A stretch of DNA of 64,000 nt from Xestospongia muta (Eukaryota; Porifera; Demospongiae; Haplosclerida; Petrosiidae), in the NCBI GenBank assembly GCA_963693285.1, contig OY848921.1:930001-994000 (forward strand), given 5' to 3'. Within the stretch, counting starts at the first letter, position 1. Each line of letters opens with the position of its first letter. The position numbers were made by a program, and so were the translations under genes. The notes beneath the pieces were generated by a model. It saw only the letters and a program-made list of their open reading frames with translations, did no database searches and was not told the origin of the DNA. Below, piece by piece: positions 29,103 to 39,807 of this stretch.

Positions 29103-30291
29103 ATGGTCCAATGCAATAGAAGACACTCCATTCTCTTTGCAATATCACTAACCAGTGCTGTTATCACCATCATTGGTTGCTACATAGAAGGTGGCATTCC
29201 TATGACACTGCAAACCAATACATTATTGAACAACTGTTTGAGACAATGTCAATGTAATAGCAATAAATACATCAGTACAAATACTACACTACCTTCGCAT
29301 AAGGGGTTGGTACCACTAGACTCTCTGAAGAACAAAAAACCTCTACTAGGCCAAGTGACTAAAGTCAAAGACTTAACTTATTTAGATAATCTCTCGTTGT
29401 CTAGATTCTACAAATGTGTACCATCAACAAAAAGCAAGTTACTTAAAGATAAAACACAAGAAGTATCATGTCACAAACAAATGACATTTCTACAAAGATC
29501 AAGTCCAATCGTGGCTTTAGCTAGCTTTCAAGGATCAGGTAACACTTGGGTCAGACATTTACTAGAACAAGCGACAGGAGTGTACACAGGTTCAGTATAT
29601 TGTGATGAAACTTTGAAAGCAGTCTTTCCTGGAGAATACATTGTCAGTAGTAATGTATTGGTTGTCAAAACGCATCATCCAGATACTGCAAACCTACCTC
29701 CTGAAATGGCACAAACTTTAAAACAAACTTCTTTTGATAAAGCTATCATTATTGTGCGAAATCCTTTTGATGCTCTCGTCAGTGAATGGAACAGACGTTG
29801 GAACAAACTTTCCCAATATGAAAGCCATCTTGGAATAGCTAAAGAATCTGCTTTTATAGGTGAGCAAGATGACAATCATGACATGCAGCATAGCTATTTA
29901 TCACATTTGAATGGACAATTTGCTGATCTAGTTTTATCCCTCTATAGGCAATCCCACATGGGATTGGTATGTTGAGTATAAAGGAATGTCTTGGCTGGTT
30001 CTCTTGAATGTTTGGCTCAAAGAATCACATCTACCACATATTGTTGTCCAGTTTGAGAACCTTAAAACTAATTTGACAACAGAGCTCTCAAGAATGCTGA
30101 AATTCTTAGAGATCCCAATTGGTCAGGAGACAATGAATTGTGTCTTAAACAACAAAGAAGGGTTCTTTAAACGTAAACAACATTTGAATTTTGATCCATT
30201 CAGTTCAGAAAACAAACAGGCTGTAAACAGAATTATAGAACAAGCACAGCCTCTTTTAAATAAATATGGCATACACTACGATGCCAGATGA
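29103..30291 (+). CDS. WSCD-like sulfotransferase, type II membrane protein
   Basis: Golgi-type sulfotransferase related to WSCD1/2. A short cytosolic start MVQCNRRHS leads into one TM segment (ILFAISLTSAVITIIGCYI), a stem, then the PAPS-binding 5'-PSB motif FQGSGNTWVRHLLEQATG and the 3'-PB region IIIVRNPFDALVSEWNRR. The apparent frame break near 29950 is an 88-nt intron (29860-29947): joining gives AFIGNPTWDWYVEYKG, the expected family sequence. The in-frame ATG at 29007 would add 32 residues, but ttctacag before 29103 looks like a 3' splice site, so the inner ATG is preferred. The acceptor sugar is unknown. It converges with HAUS8, 119 bp between stops. Confidence 0.8.
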
Positions 30292-30410
30292 CAAAAATAT
30301 CATAATAATCTTTAGAAATATCGTGATAATCTTTTTTATTATATTTCAACAGATGAATAATAACAAAAATCAGGAGAGCGGTTAGCTATTTGTATTAGCA
30401 GATTCATTTA

Positions 30411-33400
30411 TTAGGGCTCTGCCATTCCATCTAGTCTATGTTGTTCTTCATAATGCAAGCTAGTCTCATAGATTTGTGTCTTAGTGGCATCTTGTATTTG
30501 ACTCCATAATCTGTAATAAAATAGATTCAGTGACCTTTAACCTTTAAAATATTTACAAACATAGTCTAATTAATTAGTAAAGATGTTATGTTCATAAAAG
30601 ACACTCTGAGTAATCTCTCTTCATCTTATTATTCAATCATTGTATTGTGAGGATACCTCTATACTAAGATCAGTTTCCAAAGTGTCCATTATAGAAACAT
30701 TTTATATTACTTCTTAAACATTCACAAAAGAGAAGAATTCTATTAATGATAATTAATAATCACAAGTTAGTCTTCTAATGGACTATGGAGACCTGAATTT
30801 TTTTATTATCTTTGATCATATGCACACACAATACACATGGACCGGCTGACATATGTAACATACTAGTGTAATTTTTACCTATCAACTTCAACAAATTCTT
30901 TCTCAACTGTCTTAACAAGAGATTCAAAGTTATTAGCAAGTGTTGTTACGTCAGGTGTGTAATTTCTAACACAGCTTAATACATCTCCAGTTATTTGTTC
31001 TGCACTAACTAGTGCACCATGGAGGTCTTCTAATGAAATGATTACAAAGAAAGATCTTTTAGAAAGAATTTCTTAACAAACCTTCACTTGGTATGATTGT
31101 TTCTTTGACTGGTAGTTCATGACGTGTAGCATCCAGAGACCTAGACAGAACTGAATGTTGAGGCTGAGCCTGAGAAAGGAGATTGCAAACTGGTTCCAGT
31201 CCAGTAAGCTGAGTAATGGTTAAAAACAAAATTTAAATGCCACAGATAGTATAGACACTTTTAAGATAATCTCTAATATATTTAGATATTATTTAAATCT
31301 TTTATTCTCACTAACTTGTGTTTTCAATGCTATGTTTAGTGCTTCAGTCCTCTTTTTATATTCGATTGCTTTTTTTAATTCAGCAAGTTTTCTTCTTTGT
31401 GTTTCACAAGCTTCCCAGAGAGCATAGAGTTGAGATTGTGCCTGTTTTTCTTGCTCTTTCAAGGCCTTGTATGTCTTTAAGATCAAGAAAACAATAAACT
31501 TTGAAAAGGGACACACATTTCATTTTACTTTGACATTAAGAAATGTCATTTGAAGCAATCTAATATCTAGAAGAGATTGTTTAGAACAGATATCACTTGA
31601 ATTTGTATGTCTCTTTACAGGTGGCTGTGTATGTGAGAGAGAGAAAGAGAGAGAATGATAAGAACTGTCATTGATATCTTTACCTTTCCTGAACCAGTTG
31701 TAACTACTGACTTTGTTACTTTTTTAGGATTAACTTCTACACAAAGAAATATACCTGTAGTGTGTGTGTGTACATGTTAGCTGTATATATAGCTGTACAG
31801 GAATCTTATCAAGAACACCCTCAATTAAAGAGACCCTCTAATATTAATATTTAACTAATTGTTATTATTTCGCCATTAATTATTAATTGTTATTATTGCT
31901 TTAGTAATAATACATTTATTTCTTATTCTATTCCTAAATATAATAGAATAAACCTTCAAGATCCCAAAGTGTCCTTCATTATAATGAGATTTAGTTCTAT
32001 ATATCCTCTTAAATTTACATTAAGTGGCTATACCCCTATCAAATGAAGTGCCCATGAAACTACTAGATGCATTGTCAATTTTTCTGGCTTTTATTCCACT
32101 TGTAACTGGTCTCTGAGCTGGAGTAGAGGTTGCTCCAATTGAAGGATTAAATGAGAGATTAGTACTGATATTGAAGGGCTTTGAACGGGAATTGTATAAT
32201 GGTTTCTTAAAAGAATCCTCTTTAGCAAATGAAGTCTAATATGTAATAGTTGTAAATATTGAGATTTATTTCCTTTTTTACCTTAGAGGATGACTTAGCA
32301 GCTGGTTTCCTTGAACTTGGAATATCTGGAGGTTTTTTAAAATTACTTGCAGCTGACATATACCTTGAAGGAATAGTCCTGACACTTCCTATAGAAAACA
32401 AAGAGATGACTGGACTAGTCTCTCTGATCAGTAGCGACCTTTCTTCTTTGATTTTGTTGGTTTGTTCTCTTTATGTTCAGAAATGAAAGATGTTGTCTGA
32501 AAATGAACTGAAACAAACAAATGATAATTAAGACTCAAACCAAATCCTCCATACCTTCAGGTTCAGCATGAGACTTTGTTGCTGGTACTGTATCATTGCT
32601 CACAGTGTTTGGATCACCTTTGTCTTGTTCCTCTTTCTCCAATCCTACAAACTCTTGTACTTCTTTCTGCGTAATTTCTTCCTTTGAGTCATCAGTTCCA
32701 CTGCTGTTTGAAGAACTCTCATTAGAATCTACTAACGATAGGGGTTAAATTATTAGATATCCTTCTTTACCTAGTTCTCTAGTAAGATGATATGACAGAC
32801 TAAGTGCTGCTGAAGATGATTTCTCCTTCACCTTCTCCTTATCCATCACAATAGATGGAGGAGTCACATGATCAACAGAAGGCTTTCGATTTATGCCAAC
32901 AAAATCAGAACTAAAACGACATGATTCAGAGGGGGGAGGAGCTTGTGGAGATTTATGACATACAACACGAACTGGAGACAGAGCTTGAACAGTAGACACC
33001 TGTAGATAGTCAGTCACATGAATATCATGTGACTTATATAACAGCACACTAAACATACTGGCAACTCTGTTGATAGTGACTTTTCTTTTGAATCGAGAGC
33101 ACTAACAACCAGTACAGTGTTTCCAGAAGTTTGTACATTAGGACTAAACTAAAAAAATACATATTAATAAAAGACTGGTACCAGATCTTACTAGTCTCAG
33201 CCCCAGACCTATAGACTCTGAGTTTGTCTGGGGCTGTGACTGTAGTATCTTCTATTATCTTACAGGCTGTTGAGTTAAAGTATCTTCATCAGCGACAGGT
33301 GACCCTTCAACATCTGAGAGAGAAAGCGATTGTGATGGCCGAAGAGGTGATGGTGTGGGTGCAATGGGAGATGGAGAAGGTGGAACTCTAATGAAAAAGG

Positions 33401-33592
33401 ATAGTTTACGGATTGTTTGTTAGTAAGTTACCTCCTTGGACTGGCCACATCCCCTTCTGTTGATCCTTGATCAAAATAAGATCTACTAGATATTAAAAAC
33501 AAGGTGGAATTCAGACAATGATTATGTCACCTTTGTGATTTGTGTATAGGAACAGCAGATCTGTAAAGAGACTTTTTGTCTTGGACAGACAT
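30411..33592 (-). CDS. HAUS8: HAUS augmin-like complex subunit 8
   Basis: Microtubule-binding subunit of the augmin complex, which recruits gamma-tubulin to existing spindle microtubules for branching nucleation. The C-terminal half is coiled coil (KALKEQEKQAQSQLYALWEA, KKRTEALNIALKTQ) followed by SRSLDATRHELPVKE, which matches the vertebrate HAUS8 signature LDTTRHELPV. The N-terminal half is basic and Ser/Pro-rich, as expected for the microtubule-binding region; it begins MSVQDKKSLYRSAVPIHKSQR and is spread over many small exons. The last exon encodes LWSQIQDATKTQ to LDGMAEP. The intermediate exon joins are less certain than the ends. It diverges from the aldolase gene. Confidence 0.75.
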
Positions 33593-33961
33593 TTTTCATA
33601 ATTTACCGCGAAATTAATAAATATAGCCACACCTCTCCGTAAAGTTATTAATTTTATTAAAGTCATCACCGAGGGGCTTACTATAGATAATAGAGTAAAT
33701 TACTCTACTATCTATGTTGTCCTCGTATTGTTGTGTCTCTATAATTATTTATAATATCATTTTAACATCTACTACTACAGAATTTAGTGTTTAAGATACA
33801 GTCCAAATGTTGTCACGTGATTGACTGCTTGCCAAACCTCAATCATACCTCCACGTGTTACTTGACAACGGTCCGGAGTTCATATCCGTTAGATTAGTCT
33901 AGATATTTCACAAGGGTCACAGACTTCTTCTACCTACCTAAACCAGCAGTCAGAAAACGTC
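33593..33961. promoter_or_regulatory. Divergent promoter HAUS8 / aldolase with two CACGTG boxes and a palindrome
   Basis: Contains CACGTG at about 33815 and 33852 and a 16-bp inverted repeat with one mismatch (33683-33698 and 33700-33715, atagataatagagtaa type). The 5'UTR just before the aldolase ATG is pyrimidine-rich (cttcttctacctacc). E-box use by Myc/USF/HIF-like bHLH factors is plausible for a glycolytic gene but is inferred. Confidence 0.4.
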
Positions 33962-35047
33962 ATGCCTTATCTAACCGAAGATCAGAAAAAGGAGCTAGCT
34001 GCAAATGCTAAAGCGATTGTAGCGTCTGGTAAAGGAATCCTAGCAGCTGACGAAAGTACAGGTACCATTGGCAAACGATTTGCCCCTATTAACGTGGAAA
34101 ATAACGAGGAGAACCGTCGTCTTTACAGGCAGCTGCTTTTTACTGCACCTAAAGTATGGGGACGGTATATTAGTGGAGTTATTCTTTACGATGAGACCTT
34201 CTGGCAGAAGACCGATGATGGCCGTCGTTTTGTTGATGTGATCAAAGATGCAGGAGTTATTCCTGGTATTAAGGCTGACAAAGGTGTCGTACACCTACTT
34301 GGTACAAATGATGAAACAACAACTCAAGGTCTCGATGATTTGGGTAAACGAATGAAAAACTATTACGAGAATGGTGCCCGATTTGCCAAGTGGCGTTGTG
34401 TGCTTAAAATTGGCGATGGACTTCCTTCCCAGCTAGCTATCATGGAAAATGCTAATGTTCTTGCCCGCTATGCGAGTATATGCCAAATGAACAACGTTGT
34501 ACCAATTGTTGAGCCAGAGATTCTTACAGATGGTACCCATGAGCTTAGTGCATGCATTGATGCCTCTCAGCGCACTTTAGCAGCTGTTTACAAAGCTCTT
34601 CATGATCATAATGTGTACTTGGAGGGCACTCTCCTCAAACCCAATATGGTTCTCCCAGGATATGATTGCCCAACAAAATATACACCTCAGCAAGTAGCTG
34701 AAGCAACTGTCACCGTTTTTCAACGTACTCTTCCTGTTGCTGTACCAGGCGTGACCTTCCTTTCTGGAGGTCAGTCTGAAGTTGTTGCTACACTCCATTT
34801 GGATGCCATCAATAGGTACCAGGCCACCAAGCCATGGGCCTTGACTTTCTCATATGGACGAGCTCTACAAGCTAGTGTTCTTCAAACTTGGAAAGGAAAG
34901 CCAGAGAATGTGAAAGCTGCCCAAGATGTCCTCATATACCGTGCCAAGTGTAATTGGCTGGCAGCCCAGGGAGCATACGAGGGAGAAGAAGAAGGTGGTT
35001 TAGGCGCCGCTGGACAAGATCTCCATGTTGCAAAGTACTCATACTGA
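33962..35047 (+). CDS. Fructose-bisphosphate aldolase, class I
   Basis: Cytosolic glycolytic enzyme that cleaves fructose-1,6-bisphosphate to DHAP and glyceraldehyde-3-phosphate. At 361 residues it is close to the usual 363-364. Visible active-site features are [25 protein letters not shown] (Lys of the 107 region), [10 protein letters not shown] (Lys146 region), VEPEIL (Glu187/189) and [14 protein letters not shown], where Lys229 forms the Schiff base. The C-terminal Tyr needed for full activity is present (KYSY). The frame is intronless in a region where most genes are intron-rich, and base composition is somewhat more GC-rich, as for highly expressed genes. Vertebrate isoform names (A/B/C) do not apply. 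Confidence 0.96.
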   Translation: MPYLTEDQKKELAANAKAIVASGKGILAADESTGTIGKRFAPINVENNEENRRLYRQLLFTAPKVWGRYISGVILYDETFWQKTDDGRRFVDVIKDAGVIPGIKADKGVVHLLGTNDETTTQGLDDLGKRMKNYYENGARFAKWRCVLKIGDGLPSQLAIMENANVLARYASICQMNNVVPIVEPEILTDGTHELSACIDASQRTLAAVYKALHDHNVYLEGTLLKPNMVLPGYDCPTKYTPQQVAEATVTVFQRTLPVAVPGVTFLSGGQSEVVATLHLDAINRYQATKPWALTFSYGRALQASVLQTWKGKPENVKAAQDVLIYRAKCNWLAAQGAYEGEEEGGLGAAGQDLHVAKYSY

Positions 35048-35200
35048 AGACGTAGAGTAGCTATATTCTTATACATGAACTACATGTATATAAATCATGT
35101 GAACTGTGAATCATAACCCTGTATGTAGTATTAATTATTATGCCGTTATTATGCTGTTGTATAGAGACCACGCCCACATAGCTAAATAATTTCGATAAGC

Positions 35201-36751
35201 ATGAGGCGATGCTTATTATTACTAAACAATTGGAGAGAAGGTTTTCAAAACAATTGCAATATATATAATATTAGGTCCTATACCATTTTACTGTTAAGGT
35301 AGGTATATAATGTTGTAATTATACAGCCTCTATTTGCCTAACTACAGACAGAGGTCACTACAGACCACTAATCAATGGCGTCGTTGTTCCACCCACCAGC
35401 TGTCTCCACCAAGAACTAGATCTCGTCTAAAATTTTATTTATTACCAATATCACTGGGTGTGGCTGGGTTGGTCTTCATACAGACCTTGAGAAGAAAACC
35501 CAATCCAGCGTCACCTCAACCCATGACATGGCAGGTCTGCATTATGTAACATTACGTAACAGTCTAGTTGACTTATATTCTTATCTTAGCTTCTAGCATT
35601 CTTAATGATACCATCTCGAATCTTGTCCAGAATATGGGGGAATTTAATGAGTACAGAACTACCCTCGTGGTCAAGGTTGCCGTTACTTGGTATGTACAAA
35701 GTAGTGTACAGATGCAACATGGAGGAAGCAGAGAGACAAAATTTGAAAGAATATGTTAGCTTTGGGGATTTTTTCACTCGTAAATTGAAAGATAATGCTC
35801 GTGTCATTGATGAAACTCATCAATTAGTGAGTGAGCTAGACATTATTAGATAATATTGACTAATTCCTGTTTATTGATAGGTGTCACCATCAGATGGAAC
35901 AATACTTCATTTTGGTTCAATAGATGATGATGTAATAGAACAGATCAAAGGTGTGCATTACTCATTGGATGCATTTCTGGGCCCTGGATTATTACAAAAG
36001 ACATCAGACCCAGCTGATTCAAATCATCACACAGAACAGAAACAACTATTTCATGTTGTGCTATATCTAGGACCTGGTGACTGTCATCACTTCCATTCAC
36101 CAGCTCAGTGGACAGCTGTCACAATCAGACACTTACCAGGTATGACCTTTTTACGTTGTTGTTAGCTTTAAAAACCACTACAAGATAAACATTACTACCA
36201 CCTCAATTACTATTATTGTAACTAAGACATTTTTCTATCAATTAACCCCGTGGTAATTATCTAAGATAAAAAGACAATGTTATTAATTCACATTGTAATG
36301 AAAATCTATCTTTTCTACTTGTCCTCTAGGTGAATTATTGACAGTAGCTCCTTGGGCAGCCAAAACTATGCCAGGATTATTCGGCCTTAATGAGAGGGTC
36401 ATACTCGCAGGAAAATGGGCACATGGCAGTTTTACTTTTGCAGCTGTTGGTGCTTACAATGTAGGTTCTATTTTTCTGACTCTGGATAAGGTATATAAAA
36501 GATTGATTCATTCAACACGACTGAATTAATATCTTTAGGAATTAAAAACTAATCAAAGAGGCAAATTTAAGTTTGGTTCTTATACTGATAAATATTTAAA
36601 TAACAGCACGTTGAATAAAGGTGATTATATTGGTATCTTTAATATGGGATCATCAATAGTTCTCATTTTTGAGGCACCAAATAATTTTGAGTTTGTTGTC
36701 AAGCCTGGTCAAAAAATAAAACTAGGACAACCCCTAGGAAAAATTATTTAA
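35201..36751 (+). CDS. PISD: Phosphatidylserine decarboxylase, mitochondrial
   Basis: Inner-membrane pyruvoyl enzyme that makes phosphatidylethanolamine from phosphatidylserine. Exon 1 (35201-35298, MRRCLLLLNNWREG) reads as a mitochondrial presequence. It joins in frame at 35348 after a 49-nt intron, then a TM helix (YLLPISLGVAGLVFI) follows. Core motifs: SFGDFFTRKLK, VSPSDGTILHFG, GVHYSLDAFLG, LAPGD-equivalent YLGPGDCHHFHSP, AVGAYNVGSI. The self-cleavage site reads NMGSSIVLIFEAP, where the canonical animal form is LGST; cleavage between Gly and Ser would still leave a Ser-derived pyruvoyl. Candidate catalytic Asp/His are in SPSDG and CHHFHSP. The protein ends GQPLGKII. An out-of-frame ATG at about 35374 is not the start. 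Confidence 0.9.
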
Positions 36752-37057
36752 TTGTCAAAGATGACCAAAATATCTTTTATTTTATTATTGTTATTTATTA
36801 ATTATTAATTAATTATTATTATTGTTATTTATTGACGTTCATTAATAAATTATAATTATTAATTGTTATATAATTTATAACTTATGATTATTTGGTATAA
36901 AATAAATGCGGAAAATAGATCACAATCTTAAATAATTGTTATTGTTTATGAGACATTATTTTAAAAAGTTCTGATGAGTTTATTCACTCACTGTTAATAT
37001 TTCAGAGCATTAATCTGTGTATGAATTGGGACACTATTTGTAACAGTTACTTCCTAG
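36752..37057. other. AT-rich convergent 3' intergenic
   Basis: Low-complexity attattaattaatt sequence between the convergent PISD and C22orf39 genes. AATAAA-like signals are present on both strands; no gene seen. Confidence 0.5.
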
Positions 37058-37696
37058 TTACCAATCTTTGGGAGGCGAATCACGTATTTTCCAAACTGGT
37101 TTAGGAGTATGCATATTTATCTTTTCAGCCTCTAGACTTTCTATTAGTTTCTCCTATTAATTAAAAAATAAATTATTCATTAATTGCTAGGGTCACTGGA
37201 ACACTTATCACATGATTATATATACATCTATTTTTACAAGTACTTTATCGTAACAGATATGGACAGGTGTTGTTCAAGAGATGTACTGGTCATAATGAAT
37301 TTTTATTTATAATCTAAAAGTTGTACCTTGGCCTCCACTGATTGAAATGTCCGCCATTTGATGCAATTTTTAACTCTATTCTTGTACTCTTTACAGTGGT
37401 CAAATTCGCCATGAACGTAGTACTGATGAAATTGATAAAAAGCAGCTGTAATGATAAGATAAACATTAACAAACTGCCAAAAAAAAGAGTTGTAGCTTTA
37501 GTCTCATTCCCAGTCTCCCTGATATTTGGGTATGAGACTACTAAGTTCCAATGTTGTTATACATCATTAACTTACAGTAACACATCCTCACATCTCCCAT
37601 TAAATTAAGACACCGTATCTTTTCATATTCTTGCAATTTATCTTTCTCAGTAGCACATTTGTCCTGATCAGAATTTTTCTTCATATACTCAGACAT
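37058..37696 (-). CDS. C22orf39: C22orf39 / PANTS (UPF0545) homologue
   Basis: Small protein of about 110 residues in three exons (37576-37696, 37327-37445, 37058-37153). The core FYQFHQYYVHGEFDHCKEYKNRVKNC keeps the YYVHGE and spaced Cys pattern of the UPF0545 family, and the C-terminus PKPVWKIRDSPPKDW matches the PPPDW ending of the vertebrate protein. The Cys pairs resemble a CHCH-type helical hairpin. In vertebrates the protein is described as a synaptic plasticity regulator (PANTS) and is mitochondrial/small; a sponge role is unknown. A transposon terminus begins only 12 bp upstream of its start codon. Confidence 0.75.
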
Positions 37697-37708
37697 CTTG
37701 GAGGATTA

Positions 37709-38867
37709 GCCGGAGAAAGTTATCCAAATTTTAACCCCTTCTTTTCAAGTTTTTTGCATGTTATGAATTAACTGCCTAATATCAATGTTTGTCTGGAGGA
37801 GCTAAAGGAGCTGTTATAAAGTTAGATAGAAGGAACAAAAGATAATGAAGAGGAGTGTTTAGGTAAGGATTTTTATTTTTTGCAACATAAAAAAGGTGAT
37901 AATGATATTTTATGTTAGTAATATGAAATGAACACAATAAAACAAATATTTCGACACAAGCAGACAATTATACTATTTAGTGTCATGCTCAGTATTAGAG
38001 AATTGACAAATGTAGTTTTCAGCTATTGTATATTTTGGAACAGTACATGTAAGGTACATCCATAATAGGAATCACACTGTATCCATTCAACAGTTTCAGA
38101 ACTATCATTATCATCTTTAAAACAGCCTCCACAAACTGTTGCATCTTTTTTGCAAGTGTTTTCTTTGCTATATTGATTTGGAATTGAGTTGGTTTTGACA
38201 TAGTTACTATAGTTTTTTTTTCTTCTTAGTTTTGTGATTACTGCTTGAAGGTGCTTATTAATAACTGTAGATATGGCATGAAGTCTTTACAGTGTTCACT
38301 TAATAGTTCTAATTTATGACGTTTGTTGATAAAGGATGTTTTTCCTGACACTTTAGTGTTGCTAACATCTTGTCACAAAAGTATATGTTGGTAAAATAGG
38401 AGTAGTTATCAAATGGTTCTGAGTAGTCTTCGTGTTTTTAAAGGTATGGCAGTTGTAGTATTCATATGTATGAGGTGAATGTGCTTACAAAACAGTTGCA
38501 TATAAGATCGAATCTAAGCATGTACATGAGTAATCATGAGGAGAAATTCTACGCTCTTTACATTGTACTTGAGAGCCAAACTTATTCAGAGATTTTGTAC
38601 TGTGTTAATAATATTTGGAGAACTTTGTGATGTGACAGTCCATTTTGTTTCTTGGACAGCTGGTGTAATTGAAGAAGGTATAGTTCATTTGTGTCATCTG
38701 TTTACTTCACATATCCTGTGAGAGGTCTTTCCTATTTCAAGTTTTCTAAGATGCTTTGATAAACCACTCTGATACGAATAATTCTTTCCACATATTGCAG
38801 GTGTGTCTATTGGTTTTCAGACAAATATAATAGCAATCAATTAAAAATTTGGATAACTTTCTCCTGC
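37709..38867. mobile_element. TIR-flanked DNA transposon, degenerate, about 1.16 kb
   Basis: The left end (37709 on, GCCGGAGAAAGTTATCCAAA) and right end (reverse complement of 38841-38867, GCAGGAGAAAGTTATCC) are inverted repeats of about 26 bp. They differ at one base plus one T-run indel, and both are flanked by TA. The interior has no intact ORF but includes a decayed minus-strand coding remnant. The pattern fits a Tc1/mariner/pogo-superfamily element with TA target choice. The left end lies in the C22orf39 promoter or 5'UTR. Confidence 0.6.
38025..38372 (-). pseudogene. Decayed coding remnant with PHD-finger-like sequence
   Basis: On the minus strand TCKKDATVCGGCFKDDND followed by EWIQCDSYYGCTLHV resembles a PHD finger (CxxC, WIQCD), but the next metal ligand is changed (CDSYYGC where CDSCxxW is expected) and downstream ligands are lost. 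Upstream, in other frames, read KVSGKTSFINKRHKLELL and SEHCKDFMPYLQ, interrupted by stops and frame changes. It lies within the TIR element, so it may be the end of a transposase with a PHD domain or a captured host fragment. Confidence 0.5.
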
Positions 38868-39059
38868 TAATGGCTGTCAACTTACCTTGTGGTATCCATG
38901 ATTAGCTAATTATAGAGGGTTGACCTAAGACTGTTTATATCAATTTTTATAAGAAGTGGTGCCATAACTTTGAGCTTTTAAAAAGTGCAATGTAAAAATA
39001 TAGTACATCAAGAGAAGCCAGGTAAATAACAAGTTATAAGCACAAAAATACCAGTTAAA

Positions 39060-39660
39060 CAGGTTTTGAATATAACAAATCTATATTATCAGAGGAATGG
39101 GGGAGAGGTGGGGCTTCATCTTTTCTCTCTTCGGTAGGTGTAAGCTTGTCAGGTGCTTGTAATATTAACTTCTCAATTGTACACTGATCATGTGAAGGGA
39201 CAATGTCTTGATCTTTAGCAGTTTGTGATGCAAGTGTACTGTGTATTTTGTAACCTCTCTTGATCTTCCTCCTCTTGGTACACTACTTTCTCTCTTCTTT
39301 TTGTATTTTTCCCTTTTTACTTCTTTTTATTCTTCAGAAGCCACTTTTGTTAGTAGTTTAATTAATGCATTATAGCTCTCTCATCTTGTAAAGTATTAGA
39401 CAATACTTCTACAGGATACTCTTCAGGTTCAATATGTTGTACCTTAAAATATGGTATTAGTGACTTACTTGAAGCTTTGGATCTTTCTTTCTTTAACAAT
39501 AAATGTGGCCTCTGATTTGATAGTTTCTCAACTCTTGGTCACCGTTGTGATGTTCAATGTTAATAACACTCTTTCCATTTACCTAGTAATTTTACTAGAA
39601 GATAACTTAGAACTTCTTTTGTTGTTTATCATCATTTCTTCAAGTGGTTTCAGATAACGT
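39060..39660 (-). pseudogene. Possible decayed coding region, Lys/Glu-rich
   Basis: Minus-strand fragments such as KKERSKASSKSLIPYFKVQ, EPEEYPVEVLSNTLQDERA and PDKLTPTEERKDEAPPLP look like protein but sit in different frames separated by stops. No splice pattern that joins them was found. Could be a dead gene, the tail of a transposase, or real exons of an unrecognised gene. Confidence 0.3.
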
Positions 39661-39807
39661 GATAATGGAGTAGTAAAGATATACAATAATTTTTAGTCAA
39701 TTAAAAGATTTAAAAGAAGGACATTTTCCACTAATAATTAAATATGCAGGTTATTGCTAACACCACGTGGATATTAGCTCCACCTGCCACAATTATAATA
39801 GTTATAG

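Noticed and set aside
29860..29985. Apparent frameshift / pseudogene in the WSCD-like sulfotransferase
   Set aside because: Removal of an 88-nt intron with good gtgagc and ctctatag sites restores the conserved PTWDW segment.
35334..35549. Independent small ORF before PISD
   Set aside because: Its apparent start is TTG; it is the second exon of PISD, continuing the mitochondrial leader.
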